A stretch of DNA of 64,000 nucleotides from Phoenix dactylifera (GCF_009389715.1 NC_052395.1:18318528-18382527); one strand, 5' to 3'. Shown: positions 34,071 to 46,374, counted from the stretch's first letter. Made by a program: numbers and translations. The notes: generated by a model from the letters alone, not told the origin.

Positions 34071-35595
34071 TAACAAATCAGAATATATTTAGTCAACCAG
34101 ACAAATAACAAAACTTCTAGTTTGATTGTGGAGAGAATAATAAATTCGGTCTTCCAGCTCAGCTGTACAAAACGAGAAACAGAGAAAGCTCCAATCACTT
34201 CAAATCCTCGAGAAGATAATTTCTCCTCAAGAAAATTTAAAAAAAAAAAAAAGGGGGCAGGCGGACCATTTTCTCCTCGAGAGGATAATGTCTGCCCGCA
34301 TCGAACATTTTCCTGGCGGGACGGAGGCCCAGTGGGGACTGTTATATGGGGGTGGGCTTGTCCCTTCCTTCCCCCTACTCCTTTTCTTTAGCAAAAAAAA
34401 AAAAAAAAAGGAAGAAAATGGAAAAAGGAGAGACCTCTCGAAGTTGTCTGAGTCTTATTATAAGTAATGGAGCGAGAAGATTACATTTTTATGTGATATT
34501 CTCTATGTCTTCTGAGGATACTTCTAGATTTTTTTGTGCTGGTTGACAGGAGCAGCTCAATGCATTTGGAGGCCTAAGGCGAACTCATTAAGAGAAGCCT
34601 TTTTTTTTTTTTTTTTTGTCTTTGAAGCATTCCCTGCGGGAGACCTTTTTTGCGCTAGGGCCTTAGACAACCGTCTTAGTCGCCTAAGGATTGGGCCGTC
34701 CCTGCTGGTTGACAACGTGTACTACAAGTGGCGTTTAGAGATGAGGGTAGTCCAGATGTGCGGGGGACGAGGAGAGGAACCCGTAGAGGGGCGTCCCATG
34801 CTGATCGCTTTAGGAAACGGACTGGACACCCTCGGAAGTCGGAAGTGCGACTACGGTTCGGCACCTAAGTAGAACCAATCTGCACCCAGAACGGTTGAAG
34901 CTGGAACTCGAACTGATGTTTTTTTTTGAAGCCCCTTGCTACAGAGGTGCATTGCAGGGGCTGTGATTTTTTTTTTTTTTTTTGAAGCTTTTTTGTTGAA
35001 TTTAGTATTTAAAATATTCATGCTGTAAAAAGCCTTGAGAAAACTCTGGCATATCAAAGTGGAATAAATAAATGAATATATAGAGTGACAAATTTGATGA
35101 GTTCCAACAAGGCAACAATCAAAAGATTGGCAATAGCAGACTACAACAGTAAACCGATCTTTGGTTTCCACAAGTATAATAATTTAGAATCCATATATAT
35201 TTGTCCCTATAGATGTCATGACCCTTGAAGTCAGCTCAAGCTCTAAGAGCTCATTATCATAAATTATCCTGGATAAATCATGTTTCAATGGAAAGATGCA
35301 ATGGTAGCACCCAAGTATATTTCCTGAAATATAATTAGCTGCTTCATAAAAGTGAGGTTCAATTTCTGAAAGGTGCTTGCAATCTTAAGCAAAAGCTTCA
35401 CAAGCTCAAGCTCACACTCACCTCATCCCCACTAAACCCATGAACATCAAATTCCTTGAGAAGACAAGCTCAATTTGCCATCCAAATTATGCAGCCTTCA
35501 GTTCTCTCCCAATCCAAGCATGCTCTAATTAGAATCAACTTTCTAAACAGATAGAGAATAAGATGGTATAACCAAAATGCTGAATGTATAGCAAT
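34071..35595. other. Noncoding, several homopolymer runs
   Basis: Two short similar blocks (TCCTCGAGAAGATAATTTCT and TCCTCGAGAGGATAATGTCT, 34206-34290) form a local duplication. A-, G- and T-runs lie at about 34239, 34394, 34601 and 34970. The block at 34555-34700, with GGCCTAAGGCGA and CGCCTAAGG, looks like repetitive DNA, but I cannot name it. No gene is seen. Confidence 0.35.
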
Positions 35596-35599
35596 TACC

Positions 35600-35660
35600 T
35601 CAGATGCATTGATCGTGAGAGTTCTGAGATTAGGATATTTTTGCAATAAGGTTTACTCAC
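35600..35660 (-). pseudogene. F-box/FBD exon-2 remnant
   Basis: On the minus strand this gives LLQKYPNLRTLTINASE followed by GTAATT. It matches, in sequence and in the position of the splice donor, the end of exon 2 in the F-box gene at 37417-38975 (LLQRSPNLESLVIDQYE, then GTGATA). No other exons were found around it with confidence. It is probably a relic of a tandem F-box paralogue on the same strand. Confidence 0.45.
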
Positions 35661-37416
35661 TTCAATGATCTGACTGTGTCAAAAACTTCACATTCCTCAG
35701 GTTTTATTTTGAAAGTGGTAAGCATTTTTCAGTATGTTGCACTTCAGATAGGAACTATACTGCATAACAGAGTCATAGGTTAGAAATCAATCTCCATGGA
35801 AAAAATAACATTACCTCTGAAGCCATGAACATGACAATAAAGAACATGTTAAGCCAAAAACAACATGATATCTAAACCAATCTTCATATGATTAACATGA
35901 TAATTTGGAGCAGTACCTTCAAGTTTGTTCCAGATAGTGCCCAGGAATCGACATTAGCGCTGTAAGAATTCAATAATCATGGAACGGATCAGGAATAAAT
36001 TCCAAAGACAAAGTTTTGACCTATTAAATCTTAGTAATTGAACGATAGGATACTTGTCATTAAACCCTTGAATATCTGGTCATAATATCTAATGGTATTT
36101 TTCATGCAATGCAACATAGCCATCATAGAAAAATCTTACATATACAATAAAATACTTGAGATTGGAGGCAGAAAATCTGATGTCTCAACATGTTGAAGAT
36201 TGCAACTCTGTGAGTCCAAATTCTCAGGTGGATAGCAAGATAGAAGTTTATCAGAACATGGTGAAACAAGACGATAATCTTTTGAGCCCTTCACGTCTTA
36301 TTAAGAATTCAAGCTGAGTTCATTAAACCAAAACTTTAGTTTCAAAACCCTTATGTCTGAACCCATAGGAATCTTGTGAGTCTTGGTGATACGAAGGCCC
36401 ATCAAAGAATTAGTACTTTACTGCCATGTACGGGACAGAAGCTTGACCTTGGATGGAAGTGAGCTCATTCATGTAATTGAGCCATGGTTAGGTCCGTGAG
36501 TACTGCAAGTCATTGGTTGAGACACCAAATTACTTGTACTCAGTGGCATAATATATATTCCACAGTTGTCTTATTCCAAATACCTTACCTGCATATAATT
36601 CTGTAAAGCCTCATAGAAATTGAAGAATCTTACTCGAGAAAATCTGCAGTTGTGAGGATATATGGTGTAAATCATAGCAAGGTATAGGTACCATGTTTTT
36701 TTATATTCAGCCAAAATAATTTTTGTTTTAGTCTTTACTGATTCTGGAGAATTTAGAGTAAGCTCAAGGTTAAGCCTTCCTTAGTGAAATTGTTTGATGG
36801 TTGTAGGTCAGGTTTTCAATTATACCCTCCTTTCTCTCTGTTTTAAGTTTTCATTAGTTACCTCACCAACCACCCCCCAAAACAATCAATAAATAAACAA
36901 AAATAAAGGACTTACACCACAACAATTATAGTCCTAAAGATTCTAGCGTTAGCGGTGCCCAAGCAGCAATAGAATTAGTTTGTGATGCATTTATGTAGTT
37001 TTGGGACACTCTATCCATGCCATTAGAAGAAAATATATCGAACCTTTGTTATTCTCTTGCACCTGTGACCAATATCTCAAGCCGTGTGATCGATGTTGAT
37101 CAGGATTTTTTTTATATATTTCTCGAGAAATGTAGATAAAAAATTCTTTTGCAATTATTAGGATCATACCTTTTGTGAAATATTCAAAGGGAAGGCTTAT
37201 CAAAGAACAAAGGGCCAGATTACATATCTGCAATTTATCTTTTGCTAATGTTTCTGCTATTTTAAAGCAGCACCCAAGAGGCAAAAACACTACTTCTCAA
37301 GTAAGATATAATTACAAAAATTCCTGCTAAAAGTAAAAGCAGATTATTGAAGACAAGCATGTAGGAGGATAGAAGATGTTAGTGGTCTTTGGATCTCTTC
37401 ATGCTGAATATTCACA
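35661..37416. other. Noncoding stretch downstream of the second F-box gene
   Basis: No secure exon is seen. The stretch may hold further decayed parts of the F-box paralogue noted at 35600-35660. Confidence 0.35.
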
Positions 37417-38975
37417 TTACTGCTTCCATCTGCTCGCATTGTCTCCTGATTCTCCAGTCTTCTTTGATGGAACTAGAGTAACTTTTTCTGCTGAAAATAC
37501 GTTACTAGACAATAATTTCACAAAACTGAGTTCATTTTCAGTTGCACCAAAGTTACTGATCTCAACCACCCTAAGGTGACATAGACGAGCCGAATCTGGC
37601 ATAGGGGCCATGGATCCTCCTTCCATGCATAAATTATTTGGCACCTGCTTAAAAGTGAATATCATAAAATCAAACTGTTTGAAATTACCAAGGAAGCATG
37701 GATTCTGTCAGTCCTCTTATCACCTCATATTGATCAATCACCAGAGATTCCAGATTGGGCGAGCGCTGAAGCAGGCTAGTTATCGCTGCAATGCCATCTC
37801 TGTCAAGTGAAGTGCCTGCTCTCAGATGCTTAAGTTTGCGAAATATGGGAAGACTCTGCGAACGATCTCTTCTTTGCAGGAGAAACTTGAAGAAGAATAA
37901 GATGCAAGTACAAGGATCACAAAATGCTGGTGGAAACATAAAACATGCAACTAAAGACTACTTCCACCTTAATTTATATCAAACAAGAATTAGATTCCAA
38001 TTCAACACCCAACTGGGATAACATGTTGGAGGATTAAAAGGGGACGCATACCTTGAAGGCAACAGACAAGAATTCCAGAGACTCAACATTATGAAGTCCT
38101 GCAAGCAAGTTACTTATTCTTCTATAGCGATCCATATCCCCAGCATCATCATCATTCGATGAATTAGAAAAAAGGCAGATAGAAGCATACGTCAAAGAAG
38201 ACAAGTTCATTAGAGTAAGTTCTTGAAACACCATGCCCCAGTAGGCAAAGGACAGCAGTCTTGGAGCAGAAATCCGAACCACGGCCTCAGCATCGTCAGG
38301 TACATATAGTTCTAATCTCTTAAGTGCATGGGAACAAATCTCTAAACTAGTGAAATAACAATGCTCGAAGGATAAAACTTCGAGGAGAGGGCATCCAGAG
38401 AGGAGCTCCTTTAATGAGTCATCCAGGAATTCGGCATATGAGACCTCCAACCTCTTGAGCTTAGGGAGGGATACCGAACCAGGCAAACCGATGAAACCAC
38501 ACATAGCTTCCAGCTTCAGCACCTGCAGTGACTGGCAACTGAAGATACAGCTCGGCAAGCTCTCATCTATGTACAGATGCATTTGAAGCTCGAGACATTT
38601 AACGTTACGTTTCACCACAAAACGTAGCCATCGGTCAGCTTGCTCCAAATCTTTCCCTTCCCCCAGCCATTGAAGGCGGAACGTGGAGATGTCCGACGCA
38701 TCGCGGAGGAGGAGGACAGTGTCGATAAAGTTCGGGAACCTCCGTCTACCATCCGCGGTGGAATCGAAGTCATCAGAGGAGAATGACAGGCTAGGAGCCG
38801 ACGCCCACAGGTGCGTCCACCTCTTTGACAGGATGCTCGCCTCCACAAGTTGTCGGGTGGGGAGGAACGAGAATATGTGGTGCAGAATGGCATCAGGCAA
38901 TTCACTGATCCTGTCGCGGCTTCTTCCAATCTCCATGGCGCCACATCCGCTTCCTGCTATCCAACCGACCGACAT
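37417..38975 (-). CDS. F-box/LRR protein with FBD domain, three exons
   Basis: The exons on the minus strand are 38975-38052, 37855-37724 and 37644-37417, both introns in phase 0 (196 and 79 bp), giving 427 residues. The F-box is at about residues 20-60 (RDRISELPDAILHHIFSFLP ... SKRWTHLWAS). Leucine-rich repeats follow (SLQVLKLEAMCGFIGLPGS, LKRLEVSYAEFLDDSLKELL, ISAPRLLSFAYWG). The last exon is the FBD domain (LCHLRVVEISNFGATENELS, FVKLLSSNVFSAEKVTLVP). It is a likely SCF ubiquitin-ligase adaptor with unknown target. A second ATG at 38936 (GCGCCATGGAG) has better context and may be the true start, removing 13 residues. I chose the donor at 37724 over one at 37689 because only it keeps the frame into the FBD exon. 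Confidence 0.85.
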
Positions 38976-39835
38976 CTATCTTGTTGCTGTGCTCTTCATT
39001 GTGTTTATGACTTTTACGAAATCGGGATATGAATTTCGTCAAAACTCGGATTCATCCATCGAAAAAAGGAACGGATTTGGGTTTCTCTCTTGTAATAAAA
39101 CAGTAAATAGTTGTGAAAAGTGAAAATTATCGGCCAGAGATTTTGTTCATCGTCGGAATACCATATGAACAATTAGTGGCATTTGATGCTGAGAAAATCT
39201 AATAACAGCTGTGAAGAGAAGCTGTAAGAACTAATTCATAAATTGCCCAAGAAGAAGGACAGATCCAGACCTTAAAGAGACGAGAGTTAGAGGAAAATTA
39301 CCGGAGAAGAAGAAAATGACGACGTCGTTCGCTCGGTGAAAAATCCTAGCTAATTTCCGACGGATACGACCCGCGCGCGTCCAAATAAACCCCAGGAAGG
39401 GCGACGACGGCGATCGCGAGCGATGGCCGCTTGCGGTTATGCCCTAGAGGAGAGGAGCAAAGGCAGTGTATTTTCTCCGGGAGCGGGAGCGATCCATAAA
39501 ATACGGCCACGTATTAATAACATTTTCCTGAACAATCTTCTTTGAGATCTTGTTGGCCGTAGTGACACCGTCGAGTATGAGTCCCCGCTGTTCAAAAGAA
39601 AAAAAAAAGAAAACTCGTAAGTAATTAAACAATAATTTAGGGACCCTTAATAAAATTGCTTTGACGCTTCCTCAGTCGGCATTTTGAACTCATATTAACG
39701 GTAAAACTTTCAGATAGTCCTTTTTTTTTTTCTTTATTATTTTTTTGGTGGACAAACTTTCATCATCAGATAGCTCTCGGACCATGCATAAAACTTATAT
39801 GGTCGGAAGCTCCACCCTAAGTTCATTCTTGTTTC
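38976..39835. other. Upstream region of the second F-box gene
   Basis: The stretch 39300-39430 is GC-rich (ACCCGCGCGCGTCC) and may be the promoter or 5' UTR of the F-box gene, or of an unseen gene. No further coding region is convincing. Confidence 0.35.
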
Positions 39836-40361
39836 TTAGGAGTCTTTGACCATCTCAAAGTGAACTTTGATGGTTGTGCTACTGATGATGGAGATAGAGC
39901 AGTGTAGAGTTCGTGATCAGGAGTCATGACTCATAGGTCATTGCTGCGGGCGGGTGATGCACATATGGACTGGCATCTATAGGAGCGGAGCTCAGAGCAA
40001 CATAGGAAGGTATTTCCTATGTGAAACAAAGGCTGAAGGCAGAGCGCATCATTCTTGAGAGCGACTCGACCATAATAATCGATTAGTTACGTGAGGAGGG
40101 GCGGAGAGGGGATGAGAGTCCTCTACTCGGCGATATCTGGCAGATGGTGAGAGACTGCAGTATCTTTCAGACAGTGCATGCATATGGATAGGCAAATAGG
40201 GCTGCTGACTGGGTCGCCTCCTATACATCACAACATTTCGGAGGGGTATATGGACCAACCAGAATATCCCTCCTTCACAATTTTGCCAAATTGTCGTCCT
40301 TGATTCTATTGGCTGTACTTATGCTAGAATAGGATGAGCAACTATTGTATCGAAAAAAAAA
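39836..40361 (+). pseudogene. LINE C-terminal RNase H fragment with poly(A)
   Basis: In translation this shows LKVNFDGCATDDG, RLKAERIILESDSTII, SPLLGDIWQMVRDC and ANRAADWVASYTSQ, interrupted by stops. These match the RNase H domain found at the end of many plant LINE ORF2 proteins and in related domesticated sequences. An A-run at about 40352-40360 ends it. It is a 5'-truncated, decayed retroposon. Confidence 0.65.
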
Positions 40362-40548
40362 TGAGGGGGAGGGGGGGGGGGGGATGAAAAGAGATAACTA
40401 TTTCTATGATGTCATCCACATTAGTTACATTGCATATCATATTTGGTTGTTCAGAAATATTTGCATATTTGATAATTTTAACAAAAACTCTCAAGTGACA
40501 CTCATGAAGGTATCCTTTCAGGCAACTGTGTTCATTCATGCTAATACT
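40362..40548. other. G-rich run and short spacer
   Basis: A homopolymer-like stretch (GAGGGGGAGGGGGGGGGG) at 40364-40383 follows the LINE tail. The remainder is AT-rich spacer. Confidence 0.5.
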
Positions 40549-41411
40549 GTCACGCCCCCGCCTGCGCGAGGCACGTGAGGCACCTAGTGCCCACGTGGGG
40601 GCCACATGAGGGGGGACCGCGGGGCTCCCCTGCCAGATATTGTCCGGTTCTGGGGCTTCACGCAAGCGTCCTTCACCCCTCCCCGGTTTTGTTTTCCACC
40701 CAAAACGCGTCTGCAGGATTAGGAGACACCCGCCTCATATGCCCAGGCTCTAGAACGAGTCTTTCCGATGTGGGACTATTGGGCCTCACACCCTTCCCAC
40801 CATCGGACAAGAGTCGTCCTCGGCTCTGATACCAAATGTCACGCCCCCGCCTGCGCGAGGCACGTGAGGACCTAGTGCCCACGTGGGGGCCACATGAGGG
40901 GGGAACACGGGGCTCCCCTGCCAGATATTGTCCGGTTCTGGAGCTTCACGCAAGCGTCCTTCACCCCTCCCCGGTTTTGTTTTCCTCCCAAAACGCGTCT
41001 GCAGGATTAGGAGACACCCGCCTCATATGCCCAGGCTCTAGAACGAGTCTTTCCGATGTGGGACTATTGGGCCTCACACCCTTCCCACCATCGGACAAGA
41101 GCCGTCCTCGGCTCTGATACCAAATGTCACGCCCCCGCCTGCGCGAGGCACGTGAGGCACCTAGTGCCCACGTGGGGGCCACATGAGGGGGGACCGCGGG
41201 GCTCCCCTGCCAGATATTGTCCGGTTCTGGGGCTTCACGCAAGCGTCCTTCACCCCTCCCCGGTTTTGTTTTCCACCCAAAACGCGTCTGCAGGATTAGG
41301 AGACACCCGCCTCATATGCCCAGGCTCTAGAACGAGTCTTTCCGATGTGGGACTATTGGGCCTCACACCCTTCCCACCATCGGACAAGAGCCGTCCTCGG
41401 CTCTGATACTA
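40549..41411 (-). repeat. Tandem array of a TRIM-like element (family 2), period about 288 bp
   Basis: Three near-identical LTR-like units (40549-40790, 40837-41078, 41125-41367; 242-243 bp) are joined by 46-bp spacers. Read on the minus strand each unit starts TGTGAGGCCC and ends GGGCGTGACA. Each spacer starts TT, then the primer-binding site TGGTATCAGAGCC, and ends in a purine tract GTGGGAAGGG. The array is therefore LTR-interior-LTR-interior-LTR with a partial interior at its right edge (to about 41411). The units differ by only a few bases and small indels. Spurious open frames run through it. A satellite born from a TRIM is an equally fair name. Confidence 0.8.
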
Positions 41412-41614
41412 TAAGGCTGATTATGTAGGATTGTGTTCTACACAGACCTCAAAGCAGTCCAAATTTTTTCGTTCATCCACTTGTATAGATCTTAAAGTAA
41501 CTATTATGTGATCTAATAGTGGACGCGTATAAAGAAAATATGATTTCTTCTTTTGTTCAAAAGATACAATCCTATCGCACCGTAAAGAACCTAACAAGTG
41601 AGGAGTAAACACTG

Positions 41615-41945
41615 GAAGGTTGAGCAAGATGAGTCAGAAGCCTCTACGGTGCATACTTTGCACCGCATAAGGTTACATAACACTAAATAGCAACCGTGTT
41701 ATCCATCTTGAAAAGAGATAGCCTCCTTCAATTTGCAATACATCATGTACCGTACTGAAACCAAGTTGCTCCTATTCTCAAGATAGAGAGCTGTTCGTCT
41801 CCAAGATGAATAATGTGGTGGCTATCTAAAGCTTTATTGTTCTCTACGGTGCAAAATATGCAACATAGAGGTTCCTAACTATAGAAAAATACCATAAGGG
41901 CTAACGTTATCTTAGGACACCATTGACTCTAAAGCATCGCAAACA
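41615..41945 (+). repeat. Inverted repeat, left arm
   Basis: The reverse complement of this arm matches 42655-42955 with many substitutions. Anchors are ATAGCCACCA, CATCTTGGAGAC and ATCTTGAGAAT in the order seen in the right arm, plus GATTCTGACTC-like and TAGAGTCA-like ends. The arms enclose about 0.7 kb, including a TRIM. The origin is unknown. Confidence 0.6.
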
Positions 41946-42130
41946 TTAAAAACTCACACAGAGAGAATATAGCGATGCTAGCCTATTGGAGCGTCTTGAA
42001 AGCCCGAAGTAGAGCAGCCAACATCATCTCAGGCTGTGTCTAACGGTCACCTTCATGGCCTATGTAGCATTGGGCGTCGAACAGCTCTCCAAAGGGCCAT
42101 GCGCACCTTATCAACAAGAGCTTGGTGAGC

Positions 42131-42569
42131 TGTAACAACCCAGGACCTCACCTAAAATGGCTAGCCGAAAGGTATTATTTGGGTTCCTTGATTCTGTATA
42201 AGTACCCAAGATCTACCCAGCGAATAACCGATGTGGGACTAAACACACGCCCGCACGGATCCTCACATACTCCCCTCGTTCAAGCCCTGACGTCCTCGTC
42301 AGGCTAAGGGTTCAAATTCATTCGAATCTAATCACAAACACCACGATCAGCCCATGGTCAGCTCCAATAGATCTGTGCTGCAGTGTCCCCTAGTCCACAT
42401 AGGTTATGTGCCGGATCCGCTCTGATACCATTTGTAACAACCCAGGACCTCACCCAAAATGGCTAGCCGGAAGATATTATTTGGGTTCCTTGATCCTGTA
42501 TAAGTACCCAAGATCTACCCAGCAAATAACCTATGTGGGACTAAACACACGCCCGCACGGATCCTCACA
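42131..42569 (-). mobile_element. TRIM element (family 1), intact, minus strand
   Basis: It is 439 bp with 137-bp LTRs at 42131-42267 and 42433-42569, about six differences between them by eye. The primer-binding site (minus strand TGGTATCAGAGC) lies at about 42419-42430. The target duplication is a perfect TGAGC (42126-42130 and 42570-42574). It has the same length and interior as the copy at 28819 and no coding capacity. Confidence 0.93.
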
Positions 42570-42654
42570 TGAGCAATAGTGGCATTGGGTTTTAGGTCCC
42601 CAAGCACTGCACAAAAGTATGGCGGGTGTTGACCAGCCTATATATGGAGGAGCT

Positions 42655-42955
42655 TGAGAGCCTCCCAATCTCAGAGTCATGGTGGTCTAATATGAAGGTT
42701 TAGATTATCTGTGGTGTGTGTTTTGCACCATAGAGGGCTTGTGTAGCCTTGCATAGCCACCATATTGTGGTCCATCTTGGAGACAAATAGCTATTTTTCA
42801 TCTTGAGAATTTGAACAAATCATGCTTGACAGAGCATGTGAAATAAGTGACAATCGTCTGTCTTTGTGATGGACAGCATGATGGCTAGCCAGAGCTACAC
42901 GACACTCTTATAGTGTAAAACACTTATCGCACAAGATTCTGACTCCTAGTTCATA
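42655..42955 (+). repeat. Inverted repeat, right arm
   Basis: This is the partner of 41615-41945 in reverse orientation. Anchors are CATAGCCACCATATTGTGG, CCATCTTGGAGACAAATAGC, CATCTTGAGAAT and GATTCTGACTCC. Confidence 0.6.
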
Positions 42956-43164
42956 CCTATTTGATTGGTAGAGGATTGGTGTAGATAGATGACGATGGTA
43001 TTAGATCCATGTTCGCTGGCCATGGATTCAAGCAGCCCTACTTGCTCCATGAGCTGGCAGGTTGATGGATCCAAAACGGAATACATCACCATGAACCCTA
43101 ATCCCTCCTTGTATGCTTTCTTTGATTGGATCTTTTTTGGGGTATACAACTTTTATGATGATAC

Positions 43165-43335
43165 ATGTAGCTTGTGTTTAGTCTCATATTAATTATACAC
43201 TAGATAAATCTTAGATATATGTACAATTCTAGGCAGCATGAGGTATATATTTTAATCATATTGGTTATGCACTTGGTAGATCTTGGATACATATACAGTT
43301 TCAAAAAATTCAAATAATACTCTTCTACTAACTTT
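43165..43335 (+). mobile_element. Decayed TRIM family 1 LTR fragments
   Basis: Two degraded stretches (GTGTTTAGTCTCATATTAAT and ATTGGTTATGCACTTGGTAG followed by ATCTTGGATACATATACAG) follow the order of the TRIM LTR. No complete ends are left. Confidence 0.5.
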
Positions 43336-43439
43336 CTTGGATGGAGTAATGCCGATTTTTTTTTTGGGTACGGGATGGAGTAATACCTTTCAGCCAGTCT
43401 TTTTAGATGAGATAATATCTGCTAGGTAGCCACCTCGAC

Positions 43440-44990
43440 ATTGAACAATCAATCTCCATTTGAAAAATTGTTCAAACAAATCCCAAATTACATCAAGCTC
43501 CAGCAATTTGGCTGCCTATGTTATTCCCTTAACTAGGCCATATAACAAACATAAACTTGAGCCCAAGGCCCAACCATGTACATTTGTGGGTTACTCACTC
43601 TCCCAAAATGCATATCTATGCCTTGAGCCCATTACACGAAAGCTCAGTCACTCTTGGCATGTCAACTTCCACGAAGGGACTTTCCCTTTTTAAAACACAA
43701 GCCCTAAAACTCCCGTGCCCACCTCACCTACATCAGGCCAAGAAAATCCCTCCGTCGTGATCTCGTTGCCAAAAGTCACCTTCGCTCCGCTTCAAGCTCC
43801 ATCTCCGATATTGGGCGCTGAAGTCTCGCATCATCTACGACTGAGTGACCTCCTGAACCGCCTCCTCACCAGGTAAGTAACCCCTCTTCCTCTACCTTGA
43901 TTTCGAATCAAATTTCTCCATCAGAAGTGTATGAATCTAATGTTTCTGAAAATAATGAAGTGCGCACTCATCGCATGACTATCCGTTCCATGAACAATAT
44001 TTATAAGCCAAAAAAATCGTTTGTAGTCACTAAGCATCCTCTTCCACCCTCCTTGGAACCCATGAGTGTTACTGAAGCACTCACTGATTCACGATGGCGT
44101 GATGCCATGTCCTCTGAATTGACTGCTTTAATGCGTCACAATACATGGCAACTAGTTCCATCACCGAGTGATTGTAATATTGTTGGCTGTAAGTGGGTGT
44201 TTCGAATACAGAGGCATGCTGATAGATCTGTTGACAGATTCAAGGCCAGACTCATTGCAAAAGGGTTCAATTAGAGACCAGGACTGGATTACAAAGAGAC
44301 ATTCAATCCTGTAGTAAAACCAGTCACCATATGCACTGTGTTAACCATTAATTGCTGTTATGCAAGGTTGGTCTCTAAGGCAATTAGACGTCAATAATGC
44401 CTTTCTTCATGGGCATCTCACTGAAAAAGTATATATGAAGCAACCACTTGATTTTAGGAATCCCGAAAAACCAAATCATGTTTGCTGTCTTACAAAGGCA
44501 ACATATGGTCTAAAACAAGCACCTCGTGCTTGGTACTCTGCCCTCAAACAAGCACTGTTAGAATTTGGTTTCCTCAATACTAAATCTGATTCTTCTCTAT
44601 TTGTGTTTCATGATGGTTCTATACTTGCCTATTGCTTTGTGTATGTTGATGAATTTGATTCTCACTGGAAATAATTCGACATTCGTTGTCAACATTATTG
44701 ATCAACTTGGAAAAAAATTCCCCATCAAAGACTTGGGATTATTACATTTTTTCCTTGGTGTTGAGGTCATCCCTACCAAAGAAGGCTTGTTTCTAACTCA
44801 GCTTAAGTATATCCGAGATATACTTGATAGAACGAGTATGGATGGAGCTAAGGATGTCACAACTCCTCTATCTACGGCAATACCTCTAAAGCTGGCAGAT
44901 GGTTCTTCATCAGCTGATGCAACACAAAACCGAAGAGTGATTGGAGTATTGCAATACTTGTTCTTAACAAGACTTGATATATAGAGAATG
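43440..44990 (+). pseudogene. Ty1/copia pol fragment (integrase end, RT)
   Basis: The left part is the integrase C-terminus (RPYNKHKLEPKAQPCTFVGY, SLSQNAYLCLEP). RT begins with SVTEALTDSRWRDAMSSELT and WQLVPSPSDCNIVGCKWVF and, after breaks, continues with LRQLDVNNAFLHGHLTEKVY, ATYGLKQAPRAWY and YCFVYVDE, where the catalytic YVDD has its last D changed and a frameshift follows. IKDLGLLHFFLGVEV and IGVLQYLFLTRLDI come next. RNase H and both LTRs are missing, and no gag is seen. It is an old truncated copy, dead as an enzyme. Confidence 0.88.
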
Positions 44991-45499
44991 CACACTACTA
45001 TGGTTTTGAATTTTGAACTCACCAATCATTTCTATTCATACATTGTATATTTATACAATCAGAAAAGCATAATTTTAGGCGTACAAAATATGTAACTGAA
45101 AAGAAAATTTACAACACAATAAATGGTAATATTTACAAAAATAAAAAACTGATCCTAGAATCATGGGAGGCATAAGAAATCTGGCAGTGTTTATTACGGT
45201 AGCTAGACTTGAGTTGTCACTTGCTTGTTTTCTTCATTTTTCTTGATAATTACAACTTTATTCAACAGTTTCCATTATTGATCATAAATTGATATTTTTA
45301 TAATACCAATATCTTTTGTAGTTGAAAAATGTCGTTTTATTGATTTTCTGTTTGCTTTTGCAATCATCAGTGCTTGTTCTACTGGGACCAAACCGCTTTC
45401 AAAGTAAACAATGGCAAAACGATATTGAGCAATGAAATTTTGTAGGTGCTTGGTTCATAACTGAGTTAGGGTTATTGCATTTAGGAGAACTAAGCCTCC
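44991..45499. other. AT-rich spacer
   Basis: No gene is seen. The copia homology stops at the left edge of this stretch. Confidence 0.4.
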
Positions 45500-45870
45500 A
45501 CATCTCGAACTTGCTTATCTAAATCATATTAAAGGCCTTTAATCTGAGCACAATCTTAAGGTTCTGGACTTTGGAGCTTCAACACCGAAGACAGAATTTG
45601 TGTGCCCCCGAAAAATCATATATATGGAAGCACTATTTGCCAAAACTTGAAGCTCCAGTTACTTATTGACAATCATCAAAATCTTCATGGCGAAAAAATG
45701 ATCAGCTATAAACGAGCCAAAGTCCGCAAGCGTCCCCACCTTTGGCGACAGGGCTCAGCTTGACAACTTGCTCGGTTGAGAAGTCTGTGACATAGAAGTG
45801 AAGAATAACACCAGGCAATTTGGCGATTTTGTTGCGGCTGCTGCTGCTCTACATTGTGCTCCACTTACAG
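45500..45870 (-). pseudogene. F-box/LRR pseudogene
   Basis: On the minus strand about 45720-45850 reads NKIAKLPGVILHFYVTDFST, then EQVVKLSPVAKGGDACGLW, which aligns with the F-box of the 38-kb gene (DRISELPDAILHHIFSFLPT ... LSKRWTHLW) residue for residue in spacing but with key positions lost. Further left, VEAPKSRTLRL matches the 'ISAPRLLSF'-type LRR block. Most of the gene is gone. It is a relic of the local F-box family. Confidence 0.55.
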
Positions 45871-46374
45871 GTAAAAAACGAGACAAGAGGAAGAGAGAAA
45901 GCGGATGGGTGAGGTAGGGGAGAGGCAAGCGAGAAAGAGGGTGCTGTGAGCTTGGGAGAAAGAGGAGAAATTAGGCTAACAACTAATAGAAGGCAGAACC
46001 AACCCGTTCATAGAGCGAGGGGTACATTAGAGTAGCATAGTATTAATTAAGTTGGGTAGTATAAAGCAAAGGTGGCAAGCGCAAATGCATCACAGAACTT
46101 GTTCCAGTCAATGTAAATCAGCAGTTCTTACCAACTTTTGTGTACCAATTTTATATAAGTACCTGGATTGGCGTAATCATCAACTTAAAGATTTTTATCT
46201 CCAATCGAGAGGCTGAAAAAAGCATATCAACTAAAATTAGGAGTTCCGTTTTCAGTCAATGAATATTTAAATTAGCCACAATAGTTATTTGTTATTACCC
46301 TCACATGCATTACAATATTACAAATGTATGGATATATAAAGCTAGCAATCCAACTGGCTAGTTTCACTTCTCTT
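45871..46374. other. Noncoding spacer
   Basis: A purine-rich segment (45880-45970) and AT-rich DNA are present. No gene or defined repeat is recognised. Confidence 0.4.

Noticed and set aside
37685-37723. Alternative exon 2 end at 37689 in the second F-box gene (donor GTAATT)
   Set aside because: It would put the FBD exon out of frame; the donor at 37724 keeps the frame and matches exon ends in the paralogues.
40345-41406. Several long open frames on both strands in the 40.3-41.4 kb array
   Set aside because: They are the same peptide repeated by the tandem units (LTR sequence), with no known domain; open by composition only.
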